Notes: generated by a model from the letters alone, not told the origin. DNA of 8,015 nucleotides from an uncultured Bacteroidales bacterium (GCA_937864935.1 CALMDN010000497.1:1-8015); one strand, 5' to 3'; numbered from the stretch's first letter, positions 1 through 7,571 are shown. A program made the numbers and translations.

Positions 1-30
1 GGAGGGAGAAGGGGAATATTGACAAAGTGA

Positions 31-792
31 GTGCAGCAATCATTCTTCAGTCTTGTTTTCTCTGCCGATTGGGCGCCTTCTGAAGGAAGATTCGGATTCC
101 GGCCTTACATAACCGGCTCGCTCTATGTTACGCTGCTCTCCTTTCTGTTTACCCTGCCGGTTTGTCTGCTGTCGGCCATTTACCTGACCCGGTTTTCTCC
201 CCAATGGTTAATCCGCATCATGCATCCCGTGATTGATGTGCTTGCCGGACTGCCCTCAGTTATCTACGGCGTATGGGGAATACTGATCGTGGTACCTGTG
301 GTTGCAGGCACCATCGCTCCGGCCCTTGGTACCTCATCTTCCGGATATTCTATACTATCGGGAGGGATCGTACTTGCCATTATGTGCATCCCCTATATCC
401 TGAATATGCTGATAGAGGTATTCAGGACCGTGCCGGCCGGGTTGATTGAAGCCTCGCTCTCCCTGGGGGCTACCCGTTGGGAATCGGTGAAGCATGTCGT
501 AATCCGTGGCAATTATCCCGGCATCATCTCAGCCTATGGCCTGGGCATCGCAAAAGCCTTCGGTGAAACCATCGCGGTGATGATGGTGGTAGGCAATGTT
601 GTTAAGGTTTCGGGCAACCCTTTCGATGCAGCCTATCCGCTGCCTGCGCTCATTGCCAACAACTACGGCGAAATGCTATCCATCCCGATGTATGACTCCG
701 CGCTGATGTTCGCAGCATTTCTTCTGCTAATCATTATTCTGATTTTCAATATGATATTCAGGTACCTGATTCATAAAACCAAAAAACAATGA
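31..792 (+). CDS. pstC: Phosphate ABC transporter permease PstC, N-terminally incomplete (possible frameshift)
   Basis: One of the two membrane subunits of the PstSCAB phosphate importer, forming half of the inner-membrane channel. The readable frame is 253 residues from a GTG. Family hallmarks seen: a W-x-P segment near residues 14-16 followed by FGFRPYITGSLYVT, membrane segments at about 30-52, 68-92, 108-131, 168-190 and 225-247, the EAA coupling loop at about 135-165 (EASLSLGATRW), and AFGETIAVMMVVGN at 176-189. PstC proteins normally have one more transmembrane helix before the W-x-P segment, and it is absent here. An in-frame TGA at 28-30 sits directly before the GTG. Another frame upstream (from base 3) reads REKGNIDKVSA, which resembles the residues that normally follow helix 1. 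The gene therefore probably starts left of the window and is interrupted by a frameshift near 31-45, real or from sequencing, and the GTG is probably not the native start. It overlaps pstA by four bases. Identity as a PstC-type permease is secure; the 5' end is not. Confidence 0.85.
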   Translation: MQQSFFSLVFSADWAPSEGRFGFRPYITGSLYVTLLSFLFTLPVCLLSAIYLTRFSPQWLIRIMHPVIDVLAGLPSVIYGVWGILIVVPVVAGTIAPALGTSSSGYSILSGGIVLAIMCIPYILNMLIEVFRTVPAGLIEASLSLGATRWESVKHVVIRGNYPGIISAYGLGIAKAFGETIAVMMVVGNVVKVSGNPFDAAYPLPALIANNYGEMLSIPMYDSALMFAAFLLLIIILIFNMIFRYLIHKTKKQ

Positions 793-1643
793 GGCGGATA
801 AAAATCATTGAAGAGAAAATCTTTGTCTTTCTCTCAGCCTTTATGACTTATTCGCTCATTCTGGTGCTGTTGTTCATCATCGGGGTAATTTTCGTCAAGG
901 GCTTCAATGCACTCAACCCCGATATGGTCCTGAAAACTCCTCGTGGCGGATACTACTACGGTGGTGAAGGCGGGGTACTGAATGCCATCGCCGGATCGCT
1001 CTATATTGCCATTGGTGCCACCCTGATTGCCATCTTCATCGGGCTTCCGGCTGCACTGTACATCAATGTTCAGCTCATCAGGCACCGCAAAACACAAAAC
1101 ACCATCCGCTACTTTCTCGACGCGCTCTGGGGCATACCTTCCATCGTATATGGTGCCTTTGGCTTCACCCTGATGTTGTTCTTCGGCATGAATGCATCCC
1201 TCCTGGCAGGTATCATTACTGTTGCATTGCTCATCTCCCCCATCATGGTGCGCACTTTTGATGAGGTGTTGAGTACCATTCCCCGGGGCTTACATGAAGC
1301 GTCGCTTGCGCTGGGCTCCACCCGCACCGAAACCGCTTTTAAAGTAATTTTCAGACAGGGTTTCCCCGGATTTATCACCGCAGTGCTGCTATCCTTCGGC
1401 CGGGGCATAGGCGATGCGGCTTCAGTACTGTTTACCGCCGGATACACCGATAATGTACCCGTAAACCTCGATGAACCAGCCGCTACCCTCCCCCTGGCTA
1501 TTTTCTTTCAGTTGGGATCCCCGATACCTGAAGTCCGGGAACGGGCTTTTGCATCGGCTGTCATTCTCACATTCATCATTTTACTGCTCAGTTTTGCAGC
1601 ACGATACCTTGCGAAAAAATACTCCCGAACCAACCTCCGGTAA
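789..1643 (+). CDS. pstA: Phosphate ABC transporter permease PstA
   Basis: Second membrane subunit of the PstSCAB phosphate importer, pairing with PstC and docking on PstB. At 284 residues it is of normal family length. Predicted membrane helices lie at about 12-37, 66-90, 112-134, 137-156, 196-217 and 254-273, which is the expected six. The EAA coupling loop is at about 165-195 (P165, then HEASLALGSTRTETAFKVIF). The segment that usually reads GETAP in PstA reads GDAAS here (208-212) and leads into VLFTAGYTDN, so this is a divergent branch of the family. The ATG lies inside the pstC stop (ATGA), indicating translational coupling, and pstB follows after three bases. A phosphate substrate is inferred from family and gene order; no binding protein is visible in the window to confirm it. 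Confidence 0.9.
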   Translation: MRRIKIIEEKIFVFLSAFMTYSLILVLLFIIGVIFVKGFNALNPDMVLKTPRGGYYYGGEGGVLNAIAGSLYIAIGATLIAIFIGLPAALYINVQLIRHRKTQNTIRYFLDALWGIPSIVYGAFGFTLMLFFGMNASLLAGIITVALLISPIMVRTFDEVLSTIPRGLHEASLALGSTRTETAFKVIFRQGFPGFITAVLLSFGRGIGDAASVLFTAGYTDNVPVNLDEPAATLPLAIFFQLGSPIPEVRERAFASAVILTFIILLLSFAARYLAKKYSRTNLR

Positions 1644-1646
1644 TCC

Positions 1647-2465
1647 ATGTTCAACCCTGATACCATCCTTGCAGAAAAGGACCAGAACATCCAGTCAGCC
1701 GCTGTTTCTCACGAAGCCAAAGCACTGAGGGTAAACAACCTGAACGTTTACGCAGGCGACCACCACATCCTGCGCGACATCAGCCTTGAGATCCCGGCCA
1801 ACCGGATAACGGTGCTGCTGGGTCCTTCGGGATGCGGAAAAACCACCCTGCTTAAATGCATGAACAAGCTCACCGATCTTTACAAGGAACTGAAAGTAAG
1901 CGGCAACATCTTTATCGGAACCGATGACATCCTGAACACCACCCACAACATTCCGGCCATCCGTCAGAAAATGGGGCTGCTCTCACAACGGCCCTACCCT
2001 TTGCCTGTTTCGATTTATAAGAATGTTGCTTACGGATTGAAAATAAAAGGCATACGTGATAAGAAATTGATAGATTTCAGCGTTGAAAAACACCTTCGTG
2101 AAGTGGGCTTGTGGGAAGAGGTAAAAAACCGGCTGAATGCCCCGGCCACCAGCCTGTCGATCGGGCAGCAGCAGCGGCTGTGCCTCGCCCGGGGCCTTGC
2201 CGTGAAACCAGCCATCATCCTCGCAGATGAACCCACATCGGCCCTCGATCCCATCTCAAGCAAGATCATTGAGCACCTCTTCAGGGAAATGAAACGCCAT
2301 TACACCATTGTACTGGTTACCCATGTACTGCGGCAGGCCATCAGGCTGGCCGATCATGTGATCTTTATGTGCGATGGCCGCATCGTGGAACAAGGCAGTC
2401 CTTCTGACCTGTTCAGTCAGCCTGAGAGTGATGAACTCAGGGCTTACCTCATCGATGGGAACTGA
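1647..2465 (+). CDS. pstB: Phosphate ABC transporter ATP-binding protein PstB
   Basis: Cytoplasmic ATPase that powers the PstC/PstA channel. It is 272 residues, slightly longer than typical PstB because of about 25 residues before the conserved LRVNNLNVYAGDHHIL start of the ABC fold. Motifs seen: Walker A GPSGCGKTT at 59-67 (K65), Q-loop glutamine Q114 in LLSQRPYPLP, signature LSIGQQQRLCLARGL at 170-184, Walker B ILADEPTSALDP at 191-202 with D194 and catalytic E195, and switch histidine H226. The signature has Ile where most PstB proteins have Gly (LSGGQ), and the usual THNMQQA region reads THVLRQA, so it is a divergent PstB. The start is an ATG three bases after the pstA stop, as expected in a tight operon. 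No phoU follows; the next gene is convergent, six bases away. Confidence 0.92.
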   Translation: MFNPDTILAEKDQNIQSAAVSHEAKALRVNNLNVYAGDHHILRDISLEIPANRITVLLGPSGCGKTTLLKCMNKLTDLYKELKVSGNIFIGTDDILNTTHNIPAIRQKMGLLSQRPYPLPVSIYKNVAYGLKIKGIRDKKLIDFSVEKHLREVGLWEEVKNRLNAPATSLSIGQQQRLCLARGLAVKPAIILADEPTSALDPISSKIIEHLFREMKRHYTIVLVTHVLRQAIRLADHVIFMCDGRIVEQGSPSDLFSQPESDELRAYLIDGN

Positions 2466-2471
2466 TATCGT

Positions 2472-5400
2472 TCACTGATCTGTTAATTCCAGGTCCCCTT
2501 CCGTTTTTACAAAGGGCTTCAGCACGGCTCCCAGATTCTTCTTACCGTCAATCATGATGGTGATCGGGTGCTCAAACCGGATGTGCCGTATGTATTCATC
2601 CTCATATACTGCCTTCTGTGCAGACAGATAACCCAGATCATAAAAGCCATCCTGAATAAAAGGGTTGATGGTGAAGTATCCCACCCTGAAAGAGGTGAGG
2701 TTCTGAAAGAAATGGGTTCCCTGGCTGGGATCTATCCGGTAATGCTCCAGTCCCGACTCAACGATCACCCTGGCCGCGGAAATCTGCGGCCATTTTACCT
2801 GGATGCCCAGCCATGGATCGCTACTGCCCCAGCGTCCGGGGCCAACCAGCACATAATTCTTCTTTTCGGCCAGAAACCGGTCGTTGAGCTCACCCACCTT
2901 TAAAGCCGTTTCCTTGTTGACAGCAGGATTGAATGACTCAGGCCGCACGTACACGAAATCGTGAATATCACGGACAATGCCATTTCCCAGAGCTGAATGG
3001 GTATAAATAAGGGTATCCTCCTCCTTCACTTCCTCGAGGTGGGCCTCGATGGCCTCGCGGTTATCAACGATGGGCCTGATCTGCAACAGGTTGAAAACAA
3101 CAGGCTGGCCATTCTGGCGGTTAAGGTCGACCGCGAATTCAATTTCCACCGGTTTACTCATTTCCCGCTGCCCCGTTTCAAGTACCGTCGCCAGAATTTC
3201 AGAAAGCGGAAATACATTGTGCATCAGAATGTTGGAGAATGTGATGATGCGCTTCCCCTCTCCAAACATACCTTCACGCAACATATGACTTTCATAGTCA
3301 AAGGTGGAAGCTACATTCCGCAACGAACCATCCTTTTCGGCTTCCTGAAGGCTGAGTTTCTGCAGGTTGCAGGCATCGTCAACTGCGGGGGTAAAACTGC
3401 CAGGTCGCAGGTCGAGGGCATAAAAGTGCTTCTGGGTTTCGCGCAAGGCCAGTTCCGGAGTCGACAACTGAAGCACTTTGCGTGGAAAACGCGGGGAGAA
3501 ACGCAGGGTGAGACCACCATCAACAATGTACTTACCCAGCCCGAGGGCTATGTTGGCGATGCCGTCTTCCGGCTTCTCCGGGGCAATCGGGTAAAAGTTG
3601 ATGGATCGCGCAACGCCCGAAAGGGTAGGATAAAAACGGTCACCATACTGAGAGCCCGTAACCTCCTGCAGCACAATGGCCATTTTCTCTTCATCAATCA
3701 CATTGGAGGTAGCCAGCATATAGGCCTTTGAGTCTTTGTAAAATGCCGAAGCATAAACGCTCTTGATGGCATTGCTGAGGTTCTCGATGGTAAGCCTTTC
3801 GTCGTTCGCAAAATTGGGCACCATGTAGGTAGAATAGATTCCGGCAAAAGGCTGATAATATGAATCTTCGAGCATACTCGATGAGCGCACGGCAATCGGT
3901 TTCTTCACCACACTGATGAAGGTATAGAGATCCTCGTGCAACCTGAAAGGCAGACGTGCAGCAATGAAGTTATCGAGAATCTCTTCATCGCTGGCTCCCG
4001 AAAGGGCTATTTCATAAAGGCTGTTGTCTTCCATGAACTCATCGAAGATGTCGGCACCCAAAACCACTGTACGTGGTATGGTAACCAGCACATCTGGCCA
4101 TTTGTCGAGCAGGCGGTTGCGCTTGATCATGCTGTCGAGAAATGCCAGGCCGCGGGCCTTCCCTCCGATAGAACCCTGTCCAACCCGTGTGAAGCTCAGG
4201 TATTCATCGAAACTTTCACGGTTGAATTCAGCAATAATCCCCCGGGCCTTGTTCAGCCTGAAGGTGGCTATGGCATCAAAAATAAAGCGTCTGATCTCGT
4301 CGAGGTCCTGAAAATCGCCCGGCCTGAGGTCGCGGAAAAGTTCCGCCAACGGGAACAATGCTCTGGCATACAGCCATTTTGAAATATGATTGCGGTAAAC
4401 ATGGTACTCCAGCGAGCTGTCGGGGATTTCGAAAATACGCTGTTGGAGTCCTTTCAGGTCGGCCGCCCTGGCAACCTCATTCTTCGTTTCCGGATCGGTA
4501 AAAACAAAGTCGCCGAATGCAAAAAACTGGATGATAAAATTCCTGAGCTCGATCGAAAGGGTGTGCGACAGCTTATGAATAAAACCGGCCCTGCGCTCCC
4601 TTGCCAGCGCCTGGTTTGAGAGGTCGCTCGACTGCATCAGCAGCGGTATGAATTCATCGTCGCGTTTGATCTTCTCGATCAGGCGCACTCCAGCCATGGG
4701 GTCTTCCTTGCCGTTACGAGGGTATGAGGTGTCGGTGATGATGCCCAGCAGGTTGTTTTTGTACTTTTCGTAATATTCAACCGCCTGTTCGTAGTTGGTG
4801 GCCAGCAGAATTTTGGGCCTCCCGCGCATCCGCAGCATCATCTGATGCTCGTTGATCCCTTCGGTCATGAAAGCCTTCGACTGCTTGAAAATGATCTTGT
4901 AGATGTTGGGCAGGTAGCTGGAGTAAAAACGGATGGAATCTTCCACCAGCAGTATGGCCTGCACTCCCACATCCAGGATGTCGTGTTCCGCATTCATCTT
5001 GTCTTCGATCAGCTTGATGATGGCCAGCAGTATATCGGCATTCCCGAGCCAGCAAAACACATAATCGATGGCAGAAAGGTCCTCATTGGCAATGGTGAGG
5101 GTTACCTCACGTGAAAACGAGGTCAGTACCACGATGGGGATGTTGGGGAACATATTCTTCAGTCGGCGCGCTGAATCGAAACTATCGCTTTTACCCATGC
5201 TGAGCATGGTGATAATCAGATCTATATGCTGATTTTCAATAGCAACCAATGCTTCATGCTCCGAGGAGACCTGGATAAACTGCGGCGGGTAACGGAGACT
5301 GAGTGAAACATACTCGTTGAAAATCTGCTCATCGATGCGCCCGTCACCTTCAAGTACAAAAGAATCGTAGTTGCTGGCAATCAGCAGCACATTGTAGATG

Positions 5401-5480
5401 CGCTTTTTCATCAGGCTGGTGAAAGCGGTATCGTCAAAGTAATACTTCTTTGAAAGCAGGGCGTAAGGTGAATTGGGCAT
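2472..5480 (-). CDS. Dual receiver protein with PEP synthase/PPDK-type ATP-binding domain, lacking the phosphohistidine domain
   Basis: Large predicted cytoplasmic protein (1002 residues, ATG start at 5480, no signal peptide or membrane helix seen). Domains in order: receiver-like fold at about 27-163 that has lost its phosphorylation residues; second receiver at about 172-316 with acidic pair E180/D181, acceptor D250, S284 or S285 and K303, and a helical insertion at about 195-225; helical linker including SLEYHVYRNHISKWLYAR at 356-373; PPDK_N-type ATP-binding domain at about 433-804. By motif comparison with PPDK/PpsA, the nucleotide residues are kept: K441 (GGKARGL), R532 (AVRSSS), E781 (EIEFAVD), Q800 and R802 (LLQIRPI). 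The usual next domain, with the catalytic histidine (TSHAA-like motif), and the PEP/pyruvate TIM barrel are absent. Instead there is a module at about 826-1002 containing LVGPGRWGSSDPWLG and GTHFFQNLTS. Classical PEP synthase activity is therefore unlikely, and the substrate is unknown. It lies downstream of the hybrid kinase on the same strand, and phosphorylation at D250 is a plausible control. Automatic annotation would probably call it PEP synthase. Confidence 0.88.
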   Translation of the reverse strand: MPNSPYALLSKKYYFDDTAFTSLMKKRIYNVLLIASNYDSFVLEGDGRIDEQIFNEYVSLSLRYPPQFIQVSSEHEALVAIENQHIDLIITMLSMGKSDSFDSARRLKNMFPNIPIVVLTSFSREVTLTIANEDLSAIDYVFCWLGNADILLAIIKLIEDKMNAEHDILDVGVQAILLVEDSIRFYSSYLPNIYKIIFKQSKAFMTEGINEHQMMLRMRGRPKILLATNYEQAVEYYEKYKNNLLGIITDTSYPRNGKEDPMAGVRLIEKIKRDDEFIPLLMQSSDLSNQALARERRAGFIHKLSHTLSIELRNFIIQFFAFGDFVFTDPETKNEVARAADLKGLQQRIFEIPDSSLEYHVYRNHISKWLYARALFPLAELFRDLRPGDFQDLDEIRRFIFDAIATFRLNKARGIIAEFNRESFDEYLSFTRVGQGSIGGKARGLAFLDSMIKRNRLLDKWPDVLVTIPRTVVLGADIFDEFMEDNSLYEIALSGASDEEILDNFIAARLPFRLHEDLYTFISVVKKPIAVRSSSMLEDSYYQPFAGIYSTYMVPNFANDERLTIENLSNAIKSVYASAFYKDSKAYMLATSNVIDEEKMAIVLQEVTGSQYGDRFYPTLSGVARSINFYPIAPEKPEDGIANIALGLGKYIVDGGLTLRFSPRFPRKVLQLSTPELALRETQKHFYALDLRPGSFTPAVDDACNLQKLSLQEAEKDGSLRNVASTFDYESHMLREGMFGEGKRIITFSNILMHNVFPLSEILATVLETGQREMSKPVEIEFAVDLNRQNGQPVVFNLLQIRPIVDNREAIEAHLEEVKEEDTLIYTHSALGNGIVRDIHDFVYVRPESFNPAVNKETALKVGELNDRFLAEKKNYVLVGPGRWGSSDPWLGIQVKWPQISAARVIVESGLEHYRIDPSQGTHFFQNLTSFRVGYFTINPFIQDGFYDLGYLSAQKAVYEDEYIRHIRFEHPITIMIDGKKNLGAVLKPFVKTEGDLELTDQ

Positions 5481-5498
5481 AATTTGCAGTTATATCCA

Positions 5499-5506
5499 CA
5501 AAAATA
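5499..5506 (-). promoter_or_regulatory. Candidate Bacteroidota -7 promoter box for the receiver/PEP-synthase-like gene
   Basis: The minus strand reads TATTTTTG, an exact match to the Bacteroidota -7 consensus TAnnTTTG, ending 18 bases before the ATG at 5480. The implied leader is very short, about a dozen bases. No convincing TTTG-type -33 element was seen about 20 bases upstream, and an AT-rich octamer can occur by chance, so this is tentative. If real, the large gene can be transcribed independently of the kinase. Confidence 0.3.
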
Positions 5507-5611
5507 GCACTTTCCTTTCATTAATCGGCATCCGCAGCGAAGGTAGCATCGCAGCCCTGAAAGCGCCGGATGACTGGGTTTGGCAATGATTACTCCGGAA
5601 GGGGTGCTGAA

Positions 5612-7483
5612 TCAGCGTCCATCAGCTTGATGCAGGGCTTGACTGTCATAACCGGTTCTATGACCGAAATGTTTATGGATCAGATCGAGTAAAGCTTTTT
5701 TCTGGATGGGCTTGGCAAGGTAATCGTCGCATCCTGCTTCGAGGGATTTATCACGGTCACCTGCCAGAGCGTAGGCTGTCTGGGCAATGATGACCACCTG
5801 TTTGTTGAATTGCCTGATCTGCCGGGTGGCTTCATAACCTCCCATATCCGGCATCAGAATGTCCATGAGTATCAGGTCTAAATGGGGGTTATTCCGGCAG
5901 ATTTCAACAGCTTCAGCACCGGTGCGGGCTTTCATCACCTCCCGGCTGAAGGCTATGGCGTTGATCGAAAGCAGCATTTCGGAAGTTTCATCGTCATCTA
6001 CAATAAGGATACTCAGTTTTTCAACTTCCGCCGTTTTCCTGACGACCCTTGCTATCCTGCCATTTGAGGGAACTTTTTGAAAATCCGTGGTGCCGGGTAA
6101 ACTGAAATAAAAGACCGAGCCTTCCCGCTCTTTGCTCTTCAACCAGATTTTTCCTCCCAGCATCTCAGCATAGGAACGAGAGATCGCCAGACCAAGACCG
6201 GCTCCCTGCAGAGCCCGCTTGTCTTCAATATCAGCCTGAATAAAGCGCTCAAAAACTGCCTGCTGCCTGCTTTCCGGAATTCCTATACCGGTGTCCCTGA
6301 CAAAAAATACCAGCGACTCATCTCTGACTTCACAGCCGAATTCAATAACGCCGTTTTCGGTGTATTTTATGGCATTTTTGACCAGGTTGCTCAGCACTGC
6401 AAATACTTTCTGGCGATCGGTAGTCAGAACGGCCTGTTCAGCCGGAAGAATCCTCACAAGGTTGAACCTCAGGCCCCTGGCTTCTGCTTCGGGGCGGAAG
6501 AAGCGGAAAATATCCAACAGCTGCTCATTGAGATTTGTTTCTGACACATCTACCTTCATCAATCCGGCCTCAATCTTCGAAATGTCAACAATATCGTTGA
6601 TGATGTTCAGCATCCGGGCCCCGCTCTTCTCAATAATCTCAAGGTACTCCTGCATTTTGTCCCCTTCCAGATCCGGTTGTTTCAACAGATCTGCAAATCC
6701 GAGAATCCCGTTCATCGGGGTACGGATTTCGTGGCTCATGTTGGCCAGAAAAGCCGATTTAAGCCGGTCGCTTTCCTCTGCTTTCTCCTTCGCTTTGATC
6801 AGCTCACTGGTACGTTCTATAACCTGCTGACCAAGGTTGCGGTTGTATTCTTCAATCAGCAGTTTCTCCTGATCAAGCTTCTGATTCAGAAAGTAGTTAC
6901 GGCGGGTATAGAATTCAATGCTGTAGGCAGCAAACATTCCGATGAGGTTGGCACTTACAAAGAAGAAATTGTTGCTCAGCAGCATGGGCCATGGAGTATC
7001 GGTATAGTAGATTGCACCGAGGTTGTAAATAAGGAGGATGGTCCATCCGGCCAGGGTCGCCATCATGAAACGGAGTTTGATAAAGAAGTAACTGGCTGAA
7101 AATACCAGCATCAATCCGGCATAGTAGGCATAATTCTCGGGTGCCAGCATGGTCATGACGCTGATTCCGGCACCGCCGGTGATCGAACTGACAAGCAGAA
7201 GTAACTGCCATACTTTCCTGAACAGAGAGGTGAATGAAATCAGCAGAACTGCAGAAAGCAGCGGAACAACAACAAAATACCGTATAACATGAAACAACGC
7301 AGCATGCTCAGGAACAATCAGGGTATCAAGGAAACCAAAAACGGCATAGAGCAGGGTCACCAGCACAAAAGAGAGCCTGAACTGATTGATGGAATCATGA
7401 AAATAACTCTCCCTGAACAAGGCTTCATCCTTCTCCGGAAACGAGAGGGTAATCCTGTTGAAATTCATGTTGTGTGCCGCCAT
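5612..7483 (-). CDS. Membrane-bound hybrid sensor histidine kinase with C-terminal receiver
   Basis: Inner-membrane hybrid histidine kinase, 623 residues from the ATG at 7483. Six hydrophobic segments lie at about 38-57, 64-84, 91-113, 120-137, 139-160 and 168-192 with short loops, so there is no sizeable periplasmic sensor domain. A coiled-coil linker follows (about 195-245). The HisKA domain has the phospho-accepting H251 in FLANMSHEIRTPMNG. The HATPase domain has N370 (NLVKNAIKYT), DTGIGIP at 397-403, FERFIQ at 411-416 and GAGLGLAIS at 427-435. The C-terminal receiver has D496/D497, acceptor D541 (LILMDILMPDMGG), T569 and K591 (YLAKPI). All residues for autophosphorylation and transfer to the receiver are present. 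There is no HPt domain and no DNA-binding domain, so a partner must receive the signal; the adjacent downstream double-receiver protein is the obvious candidate. The frame is open further upstream to a TTG at 7513, and an ATG at 7468 is also possible. I chose 7483 as the first ATG; no ribosome binding site decides it. Confidence 0.9.
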   Translation of the reverse strand: MAAHNMNFNRITLSFPEKDEALFRESYFHDSINQFRLSFVLVTLLYAVFGFLDTLIVPEHAALFHVIRYFVVVPLLSAVLLISFTSLFRKVWQLLLLVSSITGGAGISVMTMLAPENYAYYAGLMLVFSASYFFIKLRFMMATLAGWTILLIYNLGAIYYTDTPWPMLLSNNFFFVSANLIGMFAAYSIEFYTRRNYFLNQKLDQEKLLIEEYNRNLGQQVIERTSELIKAKEKAEESDRLKSAFLANMSHEIRTPMNGILGFADLLKQPDLEGDKMQEYLEIIEKSGARMLNIINDIVDISKIEAGLMKVDVSETNLNEQLLDIFRFFRPEAEARGLRFNLVRILPAEQAVLTTDRQKVFAVLSNLVKNAIKYTENGVIEFGCEVRDESLVFFVRDTGIGIPESRQQAVFERFIQADIEDKRALQGAGLGLAISRSYAEMLGGKIWLKSKEREGSVFYFSLPGTTDFQKVPSNGRIARVVRKTAEVEKLSILIVDDDETSEMLLSINAIAFSREVMKARTGAEAVEICRNNPHLDLILMDILMPDMGGYEATRQIRQFNKQVVIIAQTAYALAGDRDKSLEAGCDDYLAKPIQKKALLDLIHKHFGHRTGYDSQALHQADGR

Positions 7484-7571
7484 ACCACTGCTGATCAATA
7501 CCCTTAAATCCAATAGCTTTCAAACACAATCACGCTCAATCGTTACTGCCTTGCCATGAAGTAACCTTCTT

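Noticed and set aside
2455..2480. Possible bidirectional terminator GAAC-loop-GTTC at the convergent junction
   Set aside because: Only a four-base stem without a T-run on either side; too weak to call.
2997..3731. 244-codon open frame on the plus strand, antisense to the PEP-synthase-like gene
   Set aside because: It lies wholly opposite a strongly conserved coding segment (the ATP-binding domain), and its translation has no recognisable motif. It is best explained as a shadow of the minus-strand gene.
3936..4382. 148-codon plus-strand open frame
   Set aside because: Antisense to the linker and start of the ATP-binding domain, no motif, and several other overlapping antisense frames exist in the same stretch.
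5528..5555. Near-direct repeat GCATCCGCAGC / GCATCGCAGC between the kinase and the large gene
   Set aside because: Only two imperfect copies about 18 bases apart; this is not enough to claim a binding-site array.
6291..6830. 179-codon plus-strand open frame antisense to the histidine kinase
   Set aside because: It is opposite the HisKA and HATPase domains; the serine/arginine-rich translation is typical of a reversed frame and shows no domain.
7484..7513. TTG start of the kinase at 7513, adding ten residues
   Set aside because: There is no ribosome binding site support, and two ATG codons (7483, 7468) follow closely before the first conserved-looking segment. Kept only as an alternative.
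7521..7540. TGTGTTTG on the minus strand as a kinase promoter
   Set aside because: It has a mismatch in the key A of TAnnTTTG, and no suitable -33 element was seen.
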